Assembly: GCF_902712855.1 (NCBI RefSeq) | Contig: NZ_LR743508.1 | Location: 1,116,001-1,180,000 of the forward strand | From: Variovorax paradoxus | GTDB taxonomy: Bacteria > Pseudomonadota > Gammaproteobacteria > Burkholderiales > Burkholderiaceae_C | Length of the DNA: 64,000 nucleotides | Reading direction: 5' to 3' | Part shown: in pieces, positions 1-8,748 of the stretch | Layout of the letters: each line of letters begins with the position of its first letter | How positions within the stretch are numbered: position 1 is the first letter of the stretch | Made by a program: the position numbers and the translations under genes | Notes under the pieces: model-generated | What the model was told of the DNA's origin: nothing | What the model saw: the letters and a program-made list of their open reading frames with translations, nothing else | The model's database searches: none

Positions 1-1
1 C

Positions 2-994
<993 letters not shown>

Positions 995-1031
995 GCGGAC
1001 CGGATCGCAGCCGGGTCGAACGACGACCGAA

Positions 1032-1062
1032 GGGGCCGCGCCGCGGGGCGCGGCCCCTTTTT
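1032..1062 (+). terminator. Rho-independent terminator
   Basis: A perfect 11-bp GC stem (GGGGCCGCGCC at 1032-1042, complement at 1047-1057) with a 4-nt loop is followed by five T and a further T-rich stretch. It lies 38 nt after the stop of the solute-binding protein gene and separates it from the biosynthetic operon. Confidence 0.9.
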
Positions 1063-1180
1063 CGTTTCTTTTTGGCAATCGCAACCTTCGATCGTCTGAT
1101 TGCCGCGACGTCATGACCAATGGCAGATGCGCTCGGCACAGGCTTCGCTTACATTCGACGGCCCTGAAACGCCGACGCCA

Positions 1181-2188
1181 GTGACTTCCAGTTTCCCCAG
1201 CCCCTCCGACCCCGTCGCCCCGGTTGCCACTTCCCCCAGCGTCAAGCGCGTGCTGCTCGTGCGCTACTCGCAGTCCGGCCAGCTCGACGAGGTCGCCGAA
1301 CAGATCGCCGCGCCGCTGCGCGCCGATCCCTCCATACAGGTGCACGAAGAAGTACTGCGGCCGCTGAAGCCCTACCCTTTCCCCTGGCCGTTCCTGGCCT
1401 TCTTCGACGCCTTCCCTGAATCGGCCCACATGAAGCCGCAGCCGCTGGCGCCGCTGTCGCTCACCGGCGAGGAAGACTTCGACCTCGTCATCCTGCCGTA
1501 CCAGGTGTGGTTCCTCGCGCCGTCGCAGCCGGTGGCCGCGTTCCTGAAACACCCGGTGGCGGCGCGGCTGCTCCGCGGCAAGCCGGTGGTGACGGTCATT
1601 GCGTGCCGCAACATGTGGCTGCTCGCGCACGAGAAGCTCAAGGGCATGCTCGACGACGTGGGCGCGCGGCTCATCGACAACGTGGTGCTGACAGACCCCG
1701 GTCCGACGCTTGCCACCTTCTTCACCACGCCGGCCTGGCTGATCTGGGGCCGCAAGCGCGGCTTTTGGGGCATGCCCGACGCCGGCCTGAGTACCGGCCA
1801 GATCGCCGGTACCGCCCGTTTCGGGCGTGCCCTGCGCGACGCCCTGCACCGGGGCCTCGAGCGCGGCACGCAGCCGCTGCTGGCCGGGCTGGGTGCCGTG
1901 CGGGCCGACGCGAAACTGCTGGTCAGCGAGAAGGCCGGCACGCGCAGCTTCTATCTGTGGGGCAAGCTCATCATGGCAGCGGGCGGGCCGGGCGCATGGC
2001 AGCGCAAGCCGCTGCTGCTGCTGTACGTGCTCTTCCTGATCGCGCTGATCGTCACGGTGGTGCCGGTGAGCCTGACGCTGCAGGCGCTCCTGCGACCGCT
2101 GTTCAGAGGGTGGCTGACTAAAATGACGGCCCAATTCGAGTGCCCGTCGGGCTCCGCCACGGATCGCACCCCTCTCTATGACGACTGA
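1181..2188 (+). CDS. DarA-like dialkylresorcinol condensing enzyme
   Basis: First gene of a nine-gene operon. The product resembles the dialkylresorcinol condensing enzyme (DarA) family, which acts with the ketosynthase DarB to condense and aromatise acyl chains. The core starts with a flavodoxin-like strand and loop (VKRVLLVRYSQSGQ), followed by an alpha/beta domain and a hydrophobic C-terminal segment (KPLLLLYVLFLIALIVTVV) that is probably a membrane anchor. I chose GTG 1181 (335 aa). An in-frame ATG at 1127 and TTG at 1100 exist, but codons between 1127 and 1181 have low GC3, unlike the gene body. The stop overlaps the darB-like start by 11 nt, implying coupled translation. The family is recognised by similarity from memory; the exact reaction here is inferred. 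Confidence 0.75.
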   Translation: MTSSFPSPSDPVAPVATSPSVKRVLLVRYSQSGQLDEVAEQIAAPLRADPSIQVHEEVLRPLKPYPFPWPFLAFFDAFPESAHMKPQPLAPLSLTGEEDFDLVILPYQVWFLAPSQPVAAFLKHPVAARLLRGKPVVTVIACRNMWLLAHEKLKGMLDDVGARLIDNVVLTDPGPTLATFFTTPAWLIWGRKRGFWGMPDAGLSTGQIAGTARFGRALRDALHRGLERGTQPLLAGLGAVRADAKLLVSEKAGTRSFYLWGKLIMAAGGPGAWQRKPLLLLYVLFLIALIVTVVPVSLTLQALLRPLFRGWLTKMTAQFECPSGSATDRTPLYDD

Positions 2189-3317
2189 TGTCTTCCTGAC
2201 CCGCACTGCCGCCTTCCTGCCCTTTTCCCCGGTCAGCAATGAAGACATCGAAGACGTCCTCGGTCGCATCGGCGGCAAGGCGTCCCGCGCGCGGCGGCTG
2301 ATCCTGCGCAGCAACGGCATCCAGTCGCGCCACTACGCCATCGACCGTGCCACCGGCGAACTGGCCATGAGCAATGCGCAGCTCACGGCATCGGCCATCC
2401 GCGCGCTGGGCGACGACGTGGGCCCGGTCGACTGCCTCGTCACCGGCACCTCGCTGCCCGACCAGCTCATGCCCAATCATGCGGTCATGGTGCACGGCGA
2501 GCTCGGCTGGCCGCGGCTCGAAGTGGTGGCCTGCGCAGGCATCTGCCTGGCCGGCACCACGGCGCTCAAGCATGCGTGGCTGTCGGTCCGCGCGGGCGAT
2601 GCGCGGCGCGCCGTGGCCACAGGCTCCGAACTGGCCTCGGCCGTGATGCGCGGCTCGCGCTTCGAGGCCGAGCTCGAGCACAAGCTCGAGGCGCTCGAAG
2701 CCCGCCCCGAGCTGGCCTTCGAGAAGGACTTCCTGCGCTGGATGCTGTCCGACGGCGCCGGCGCCGTGCTGCTGGAGCGCGAGCCGCGCGGGCCGCTGTC
2801 GCTGCGCGTCGAGTGGATCGACCTGTCGTCCGCAGCGCACGAGCTGCCCGTGTGCATGTACGCCGGTGCCGAGAAGAACGCCGAAGGCGGGCTCGACGGC
2901 TGGGGCCGCAAGTCGCCCGCGGAGTGGCAGCGCGAATCGACCTTCGCGGTGAAGCAGGACGTTCGCCTGCTCAACGAGAACATCGTGCGCGCCACGCTGG
3001 GCGAGCCGCTGGCGGCGATCGTCGAGCGGCGCGGGCTGAAGCCGGCGGATATCGACTGGTTCCTGCCGCACCTGTCGTCGCACTACTTCGTCGAGCCGGT
3101 GGCCGAGTGCCTCGAATCGATTGGCCTGCCGATTCCGCGCGAACGCTGGTTCAGCAACCTCGCGAGCAAGGGCAACACGGGCTCCGCATCGCCGTACATC
3201 ATGCTCGACGAGCTGTTCCGCTCGGGCCGCATCAGGCCCGGCCACAAGCTGCTGATGTTCGTGCCCGAAAGCGGCCGCTTCTCTAGCGGCTTCATCTACA
3301 TGGAGGCGGTGGCATGA
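2178..3317 (+). CDS. DarB-like beta-ketoacyl-ACP synthase III
   Basis: A 379-residue thiolase-fold ketosynthase of the KAS III/DarB type. The nucleophile is Cys119 in ACAGI, the KAS III motif. The other two catalytic positions appear as His298 (FLPHLSS) and Asn333 (SKGNTGS). DarB-type enzymes join two acyl units into the cyclohexanedione precursor of dialkylresorcinols, which fits its coupling to the DarA-like gene just upstream. The next gene is 132 bp away, the widest gap in this operon, and the gap is filled by a GC-rich repeat. Confidence 0.85.
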   Translation: MTTDVFLTRTAAFLPFSPVSNEDIEDVLGRIGGKASRARRLILRSNGIQSRHYAIDRATGELAMSNAQLTASAIRALGDDVGPVDCLVTGTSLPDQLMPNHAVMVHGELGWPRLEVVACAGICLAGTTALKHAWLSVRAGDARRAVATGSELASAVMRGSRFEAELEHKLEALEARPELAFEKDFLRWMLSDGAGAVLLEREPRGPLSLRVEWIDLSSAAHELPVCMYAGAEKNAEGGLDGWGRKSPAEWQRESTFAVKQDVRLLNENIVRATLGEPLAAIVERRGLKPADIDWFLPHLSSHYFVEPVAECLESIGLPIPRERWFSNLASKGNTGSASPYIMLDELFRSGRIRPGHKLLMFVPESGRFSSGFIYMEAVA

Positions 3318-3329
3318 GTCACTCCCCCG

Positions 3330-3425
3330 GGCTCGCCCACTTCGCGTGGCCGCCAACCCCTTCGCCGGGGGCAACGTCAGCGGCCCCGCAGAGCCGGTTC
3401 CGCGGTGTTCCCGGACCAAGGCCTC
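3330..3425. repeat. GC-rich intergenic repeat, copy A
   Basis: Non-coding filler between two genes of one operon. It shares the exact 11-mer GAGCCGGTTCC (3391-3401), and weaker flanking similarity, with copy B at 34885-34985, which also lies inside an operon. It resembles degenerate REP-like elements common in Comamonadaceae. A short frame opens at ATG 3314 and overlaps the darB-like stop, but its codons are unlike a gene and it is rejected. Confidence 0.55.
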
Positions 3426-3449
3426 TTATGACGAATTCGAGGGAGTGAG

Positions 3450-3845
3450 ATGGATCTGGATGCAGTCCCGCAGGAGGGCAATGCCACCCTCGACGGCCAT
3501 TCCAAGCTGATGTACGCCCGCGACGCGCAGGGCCGCGTCGTGACGACCACATCGCGTGGCTGGGAAGCGGAGGAAATCGTCACCAGCCATGCGGTCGACG
3601 TGCTCGTCGAACAAGCGCAGGCCGCGAAGGCGCGCGTGAGGGCGGGGCTTGCCGCTCCGCTCGAATACTGGATGTACGAGCGCCGCATGGACGTAGCCCT
3701 GCTTTCGCAGACCAGCGGCTTCTGGCAATGGCGCGTGCGGCGCCACCTGCAGCCGCGCCATTTCGCCGCGCTGTCGCCGGCCCAGCTCGCGCGCTACGGC
3801 GAGGCGCTGGGGCTGTCCGTTTCCACCTTGCAGGGCTTGCCGTGA
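3450..3845 (+). CDS. Small protein of unknown function in the resorcinol-type operon
   Basis: 131 aa, no family recognised. The protein is soluble, rich in Ala, Arg and Gln, with no signal peptide or membrane segment. A central segment (VLVEQAQAAKARVRAGLAA) is probably helical and is followed by aromatic residues (YWMYERR, FWQWRVRRHL). A clear ribosome-binding site GGGAG (3441-3445) precedes ATG 3450. The stop TGA overlaps the GTG start of the next gene (GTGA at 3842-3845), so it is translationally coupled to the BtrH_N-like protein. It may be an accessory or adaptor of that enzyme, but there is no direct evidence for a function. Confidence 0.75.
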   Translation: MDLDAVPQEGNATLDGHSKLMYARDAQGRVVTTTSRGWEAEEIVTSHAVDVLVEQAQAAKARVRAGLAAPLEYWMYERRMDVALLSQTSGFWQWRVRRHLQPRHFAALSPAQLARYGEALGLSVSTLQGLP

Positions 3846-4822
3846 ACTTCCAGCACCAACAGGCGGCCCACTGCGAAAGCGGCGTCATCTCCAGCCTCAT
3901 GCGCCATCACGGCGCGCCGATGAGCGAGAGCATGGCGCTGGGCCTGTCGTCGGCCATTTCGTTCGCGTACCTTCCGTTCATCAAGCTGTCGGGCCTGCCG
4001 CTCATCTCGTACCGCATGCCGCCCAAGGCGATCATCAAGGGCCTGCTGGCGCCGATGGCCGCACGCTTCCGCTTCGAGACCTTCCGCAGCCCCGAGGCCG
4101 GGCAGCAGCGGCTCGACGCGCTGCTGGCCGACGGCCAGCTGGTGGGCCTGCAGACCTCGGTGTACTGGCTGCCGTACTTTCCGCCCAACATGCGCTTCCA
4201 CTTCAACGCGCACAACCTGCTGGTGTACGGCAAGGACGGCGACGACTACCTCATCAGCGACCCGGTGTTCGAGGAGCCCGTGCGCTGCGCGAGCGGCGAC
4301 CTGGCGCGCGCGCGATTCGCCAAGGGCGTGCTGGCGCCGAAGGGCCTCATGTACTACCCGCAGGCCATCGAGCGCAAGGCGGTCGATGCGGCCTCGGTCA
4401 CCAGGGCCATCCGCAAGACCGTGCGCACCATGCTCGCGCCCATTCCCATCGTCGGCGTGCGCGGCATGCGCACGCTGGCCCGCCGCATGCAGAAGCTCTC
4501 GCCCGCCGATCCGCGCAGCGTCGATTTCATCGGCCATGTGGTGCGCATGCAGGAGGAGATCGGCACGGGCGGGGCGGGCTTCCGCTTCATCTACGCGGGC
4601 TTCCTGCAGGAGGCGGCGCAACTGCTCGACAAGCCGCAGCTGCAGGAGATGTCTGAACGGCTCATCGCCATCGGCGACGGCTGGCGCGCCTTCGCGCTCA
4701 AGGCGGCGCGCATGGTGAAGGGGCGCGAGGCGGTCGACCCGGCGGCGCTCGCCGTCCGGCTGCGCGAGCAGGCGCAGCAGGAAGAAAACTTCTTCCGCGA
4801 CCTCAAGGCCGTCGTCGCCTGA
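3842..4822 (+). CDS. BtrH_N-domain (cysteine-peptidase-fold) protein, putative acyl transferase or hydrolase
   Basis: 326 aa from GTG 3842, chosen because it overlaps the previous stop and because the conserved segment starts immediately (NFQHQQAAHCESG). The N-terminal half has the BtrH_N layout: nucleophile candidate Cys11, then His124 (FNAHNLLVYG) and Asp140 (LISDPVF), a papain-like triad. BtrH in butirosin biosynthesis moves an acyl group from an acyl carrier protein to the antibiotic; family members may also act as peptidases or amidases. In this operon, with an ACP and ketosynthases, a role in releasing or transferring the finished acyl chain is a reasonable inference. The C-terminal third is helical and unassigned. 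The last base of the stop is the first base of the ABC ATPase start. Confidence 0.7.
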   Translation: MNFQHQQAAHCESGVISSLMRHHGAPMSESMALGLSSAISFAYLPFIKLSGLPLISYRMPPKAIIKGLLAPMAARFRFETFRSPEAGQQRLDALLADGQLVGLQTSVYWLPYFPPNMRFHFNAHNLLVYGKDGDDYLISDPVFEEPVRCASGDLARARFAKGVLAPKGLMYYPQAIERKAVDAASVTRAIRKTVRTMLAPIPIVGVRGMRTLARRMQKLSPADPRSVDFIGHVVRMQEEIGTGGAGFRFIYAGFLQEAAQLLDKPQLQEMSERLIAIGDGWRAFALKAARMVKGREAVDPAALAVRLREQAQQEENFFRDLKAVVA

Positions 4823-5730
4823 TGCTCGAGCTTCGCCAGCTCGGCTACCGCTACCCGCACGCCGAAGCGGCCGCGCTGGCCGACGTGTCGCTGGCGGTGC
4901 CGCGCGGCTGCATGCTGGGCCTGCTCGGACCGAACGGCGCAGGCAAGACCACGCTGATCTCGCACCTGTCGGGTGCGCTCGCCGTGCAGTCGGGCGAGAT
5001 CCGCATCGACGGGCAGCCGTTGGACGAGGTGCGCGCCAGGGCACCTGCCCGCATTGCGGTGGCGCCGCAGGAGCATGCGTTCTATCCGATGCTCACCGTC
5101 GCCGAGAACCTTGCCGTGTTCGCCGCGGCGGGGGGGCTTGCCGGTGCGCGCAGGAAGCAGCGCATCGACGACTGCACCCGGTTCGCGCAGCTCGAGCAGT
5201 TCGCGGGCGTGCGCGCCGAGCGGCTCTCGGGCGGCCTCAAGCGTCGCCTGAACCTCGCCATCGCGCTGCTGCCCGAACCCGAGCTGATGCTGTTCGACGA
5301 GCCCACCGTGGGCGTCGACCCGCAGTCGCGCGCCTTCATCCTCGATGCCATCAAGAGCCTGGCGCAGCAGGGCGCGGCAGTGATCTACGCCTCGCACTAC
5401 ATGGAAGAAATCGAGGCCATCGCCGATCGCGTGGTCATCCTCGACCGCGGCCATGTGCTGCGGGAAGGCTCGCTCGAAGACCTGCTGTCGAAGAACGCGA
5501 TGCTGCTCACGCTGGCGGCCGACGGGCTCGACGCGGCCATGCTCTCGCGCTTCGGCACGGTGGAGCAGGGCGGCGTGCACTGGCGCGTCCACCTGAACGC
5601 CGGCACGGGCCCGGGGCCGGTGCTCGCGGCACTCGAGGCCGAAGGCATCGTGGTGCGGCACGCGGAGTTCGGCCGTCACGACCTCGAGCAGCTCTTCATG
5701 GCGCTCACCCACCGCTCGCTGCGCGACTGA
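4822..5730 (+). CDS. ABC-2 type transporter ATP-binding protein
   Basis: 302 aa. Walker A GPNGAGKTT at about 36-44, Q-loop region near 82, signature LSGGLKRRLNLA from 135, Walker B LMLFDEPTVGVD ending near 166, and the switch His in YASHYMEE. The C-terminal 80 residues are the extension seen in NatA/DrrA-like exporter ATPases. It pairs with the permease encoded 5 bp downstream to form an exporter, presumably for the lipid made by this operon. Confidence 0.9.
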   Translation: MLELRQLGYRYPHAEAAALADVSLAVPRGCMLGLLGPNGAGKTTLISHLSGALAVQSGEIRIDGQPLDEVRARAPARIAVAPQEHAFYPMLTVAENLAVFAAAGGLAGARRKQRIDDCTRFAQLEQFAGVRAERLSGGLKRRLNLAIALLPEPELMLFDEPTVGVDPQSRAFILDAIKSLAQQGAAVIYASHYMEEIEAIADRVVILDRGHVLREGSLEDLLSKNAMLLTLAADGLDAAMLSRFGTVEQGGVHWRVHLNAGTGPGPVLAALEAEGIVVRHAEFGRHDLEQLFMALTHRSLRD

Positions 5731-5735
5731 AGCCC

Positions 5736-6893
5736 ATGCTCCTCGCTCTCATCAGGAAGGAACTGCTCGCGCTGGTGCGCGACATGCATGGTCTGGCTGC
5801 GCTGTTTCTCATGCCCATGGTCTTCATCGTGCTGATGTCGCTCACGCTGAAGGACATCTACCGCCCGCCGCTGGCCGAGCTCACCTACGCCATCGACATG
5901 CGCGACACCGCCACGCCGGCCAGGTGGCTGCAGCAGCTTTGGCAGCGCAACCACGGCGCGCCGCAGCCGCTGGGCAGCGACTGGCAGGCGCGGCTTCGCA
6001 ACGGGTCGCTCAAGTACGTGATCGTGATGGAGCCGGGCCTGTCGGACGAGCTCGAATCCGCTGCGCTGTCGACGCAGGCGCGCATCCAGCTGCTGACCGA
6101 GCCGGGCATCGACGCCAATCTGTTCAACGCGCTGCGCGCCGAACTGGTCGGTGCGTCGGGCGAACTCAAGGCGCGGCTCGCGCTCGCGGTGCCGGGCACG
6201 GCCGGTCCTGCGCCGGACGCGTCGATCCAGGCGATGGTGCGCGCCGAGCGCTTCTCTACCGCGGGCCCGCGGCCGACCTCGGTGCAGCAGAACGTGCCGG
6301 CGTGGCTGGTGTTCGGCATGTTCTTCGTGGTGGCCTCGCTGTCGAGCCTGTTCGTGCAGGAGCGCAGTTCGGGCGCGCTGGGCCGGCTGCAGGCGCTGGG
6401 TGTGTCGCGCACGATGCTGCTGGCGTCGAAAGCACTGCCGTACCTTGGCGTGAATGCCTTGCAGGCGGTGCTGATGCTGGCTGCCGGCATCTGGTTCATG
6501 CCGTTGATCGGCGGCGATGCGCTGTCGCTCGCGGGCATTCATTGGGGCGCGCTGCTGCTGTCGCTCGCGGCCGTGAGCCTGGCGGCGGTGAGCCTGTCGC
6601 TCGCGCTGGCCTGCCTGGTGCGCAGCCATGCGCAGGCCGCCACCATCGGGCCGATGGTCAACGTGCTGATGGCCGCGGCCGGCGGCATCATGGTCCCCAA
6701 GTTCGTCATGCCGGGCTTCATGCAGCGGCTGGTCGAGGTCTCGCCGATGAACTGGGGGCTCGAGGCGTTGCTGACCGTGCTGCTGCGCGGCGGCGGCGTC
6801 GCCGATGCGCTGCCGCAGATCGGCCGGCTGGTCGTGTTCGCGGCGCTGATGTTCTTCCTGGCCGTCTTCCTGTTTCGCAAACGCACACCGTGA
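5736..6893 (+). CDS. ABC-2 type transporter permease
   Basis: 385 aa. One N-terminal membrane helix (about 20-40), a large extracytoplasmic domain of some 170 residues, then five or six helices in the C-terminal half, the layout of long ABC-2 permeases (YhhJ/NodJ type). The FVQERSSGALGRLQALGVSR coupling segment is typical. The stop TGA overlaps the GTG start of the acyl carrier protein gene. Together with the ATPase it should export the product. Confidence 0.9.
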   Translation: MLLALIRKELLALVRDMHGLAALFLMPMVFIVLMSLTLKDIYRPPLAELTYAIDMRDTATPARWLQQLWQRNHGAPQPLGSDWQARLRNGSLKYVIVMEPGLSDELESAALSTQARIQLLTEPGIDANLFNALRAELVGASGELKARLALAVPGTAGPAPDASIQAMVRAERFSTAGPRPTSVQQNVPAWLVFGMFFVVASLSSLFVQERSSGALGRLQALGVSRTMLLASKALPYLGVNALQAVLMLAAGIWFMPLIGGDALSLAGIHWGALLLSLAAVSLAAVSLSLALACLVRSHAQAATIGPMVNVLMAAAGGIMVPKFVMPGFMQRLVEVSPMNWGLEALLTVLLRGGGVADALPQIGRLVVFAALMFFLAVFLFRKRTP

Positions 6894-7162
6894 GCACCGT
6901 GACCCCTGAATTCCTTGCCAGCCTCAAGGCCATGGTGCTCGAATCCGTCGAGAAGGAAGCGCCCCCGGGCGGCCTCGGCGACGACGAACCCCTGTTCGGC
7001 CCCGATGCGCGTCTCGACCTCGATTCGCTCGACGCCTTGCAGGTGTCGATGACGATCCAGCAGCGCTTCGGCGTGCGCATGCCCGACAGCAAGGAAACGC
7101 GCCGCGCGCTGACGTCGATCGCGCACCTCGCGGCGCATCTGGCGGCGGCTGGCAAGGCATGA
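6890..7162 (+). CDS. Acyl carrier protein
   Basis: 90 aa from GTG 6890, which overlaps the permease stop; GTG 6899 is a possible alternative start. The phosphopantetheine attachment site is Ser46 in LDLDSLDAL. The acidic helix composition and length fit a dedicated ACP, comparable to DarC of dialkylresorcinol clusters. It would carry the chains used by the three ketosynthase-fold proteins encoded here. No phosphopantetheinyl transferase gene is visible in the window, so a housekeeping one must serve. Confidence 0.88.
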   Translation: MSTVTPEFLASLKAMVLESVEKEAPPGGLGDDEPLFGPDARLDLDSLDALQVSMTIQQRFGVRMPDSKETRRALTSIAHLAAHLAAAGKA

Positions 7163-8235
7163 GCGAAGTGCCCGGCGTCTTTCTGGCCGGCATCGGCCTG
7201 GCCTGCGCGCTGGGCGACGACATGCCTTCGGCGCTGGCAGCGCTCGGGCGCGGCGGCGTATCGCCGATGCCGGTCGAGGTGGCCGACGGCGTGCGGTGGC
7301 CGGTCTACAAGCTGGCAGCGCAGGACGGCGACTGGATGCAGCGGCTGCGCGCCGGCGTGCGCAAAGTCGTGGCGCAGACCGGCGACTGGGGGCCGCGCAC
7401 CGCGCCGCTGTTCGTCGCCTCGTCGTCGCTGGACATCGGCTTCATGGAACGCGCGCCGCAGGACCAGCGCCTCGGCGGCGGCCTGCAGGACTTCGCCGAC
7501 GCGGTGGCCGGCGCGATCGACTGGCAAGGACCGGTGTTCACCGTGTCGACCGCCTGCACCTCGGCGCTCAATGCCTTGCTGGCGGCCGCCGACATGGTCC
7601 GTGCCGGCGAGCCGCAGGCTCTCGTGATCGGCATCGAGCCCGACAACCGCTTCACCGTGGCGGGCTTCGGCGCCATGCAACTGCTGGCGCCGGAAAGCGC
7701 CCGGCCTTTCGGTGCCGGCCGCAAAGGACTGGTGCTCGGCGAGGCGGTGGCGGCGCTGCGCCTGGGTTCGAAGCCGGCGCGCTGGCAGCTCATGGGCGGC
7801 TCGAACGTGGTCGACGGGCGCAACCCTTCGGGTACCGAGGCCGGCGCGGTGCGGGCGATGTGCCATGAGGCGCTGTCGCGCAGCGGGCTGCGGCCGGGCG
7901 ACATCGATCTGGTCAAGGTGCAGGCCGCGGGCAGCCCGGTCAACGACGCCATCGAGGTCGAGGCGCTGCGTCAGGTGTTCGCGCCATTGCCGCCGCTGGT
8001 CTCGCTCAAGTCTGCAATCGGCCACACGCTGGGCGCGGCCGGTGCCGCCGAACTGGCCTTGCTGGTCGGCTGCGTCGAAGGCGGCGTGTGGCCCCAGGTC
8101 GGCTATCCGATCGACGAATCGCTGGGCATCTCGCTGTGCACACAGCCACCGCGGGCGTTGAAGCATGTGCTGCTCAACGTGGTCGGCTTCGGCGGCGGAC
8201 ATGCGTCGCTGGTGCTGAAGGACTGCGAAGCGTGA
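7159..8235 (+). CDS. Beta-ketoacyl synthase (FabF-like) with altered active site
   Basis: 358 aa, shorter than the usual 400-420 of FabF enzymes. The nucleophile is Cys133 (STACTSALN). The second active-site His is present at 289 (SAIGHTLGAAG). The first His, normally in an AHGTST-type motif, is replaced by Gln255 (KVQAAGSPVND). The protein therefore keeps the acylatable Cys but lacks one of the two His needed for normal decarboxylative condensation. It may have a specialised acyl-transfer or condensing role, or work with the short partner encoded next. ATGA overlap with the ACP gene; GTGA overlap with the next. Confidence 0.85.
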   Translation: MSEVPGVFLAGIGLACALGDDMPSALAALGRGGVSPMPVEVADGVRWPVYKLAAQDGDWMQRLRAGVRKVVAQTGDWGPRTAPLFVASSSLDIGFMERAPQDQRLGGGLQDFADAVAGAIDWQGPVFTVSTACTSALNALLAAADMVRAGEPQALVIGIEPDNRFTVAGFGAMQLLAPESARPFGAGRKGLVLGEAVAALRLGSKPARWQLMGGSNVVDGRNPSGTEAGAVRAMCHEALSRSGLRPGDIDLVKVQAAGSPVNDAIEVEALRQVFAPLPPLVSLKSAIGHTLGAAGAAELALLVGCVEGGVWPQVGYPIDESLGISLCTQPPRALKHVLLNVVGFGGGHASLVLKDCEA

Positions 8236-8735
8236 ACGTGCCGGTCATCCACGGCTGGCGCACGCTCGCGCACTTCGTCGCGCAGCCGCTGCCCGAAGAC
8301 TGGCGCGACGACCTCGCCCGCCGCATCGGACGCCGTCCGCGCCGCGTCGGCGTCTGGACCGAACTGGCGATGTACGGTGCACGCTGCTGCATCGAGGCGG
8401 CGGGCGAGTCCGCCTTGCCGGCTGGCGCGCGCGTCCGCGTGGCGAGCCGTCGCGGCGCCTGGGGCGCGACCCATGCGGGTCTGGCGCAGCTCGACGCGGG
8501 CCTGCCGATGCCTTTCACCTTCATGCAGAGCCAGCCGGCGCTAATGCTGGCCGAGGTCGGCCGCTGTCTCGACTGGCAGGGCGATGCGAGCTTCATGCTG
8601 TGCCGGGATCCGCAGCGCCTGCCGGCGATCGCGGCCCTCGGCGCGGCACCGGCAGGTCTGCTCCTCGGCTTGGTCGAGGAGGAGCACAACGGCGAGCCGC
8701 CGCGCACCGAGTGGTGGCGGCTCACGCCAGCCTGA
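8232..8735 (+). CDS. Short beta-ketoacyl-synthase-like protein (chain-length-factor type)
   Basis: 167 aa from GTG 8232, overlapping the previous stop. It resembles the N-terminal ketosynthase-like domain annotated as beta-ketoacyl synthase chain length factor: it ends with a segment like QSQPALMLAEVGRCLDWQGD followed by a LLGLVEEE strand. There is no Cys in an active-site context and no C-terminal half of the fold, so catalysis is unlikely. It is probably a partner of the preceding ketosynthase. Last gene of the operon, convergent with the HD-domain gene 13 bp on. Confidence 0.65.
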   Translation: MNVPVIHGWRTLAHFVAQPLPEDWRDDLARRIGRRPRRVGVWTELAMYGARCCIEAAGESALPAGARVRVASRRGAWGATHAGLAQLDAGLPMPFTFMQSQPALMLAEVGRCLDWQGDASFMLCRDPQRLPAIAALGAAPAGLLLGLVEEEHNGEPPRTEWWRLTPA

Positions 8736-8748
8736 AAGAAGGCCCCGT

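Noticed and set aside
2118..3419. A 433-codon frame antisense to the darB-like gene
   Set aside because: Shadow frame; the plus strand carries a convincing KAS III with active-site residues.
3314..3445. A possible small gene starting at ATG 3314, overlapping the darB-like stop
   Set aside because: Its codons correspond to the intergenic repeat and are not gene-like; the next real gene has its own ribosome-binding site.
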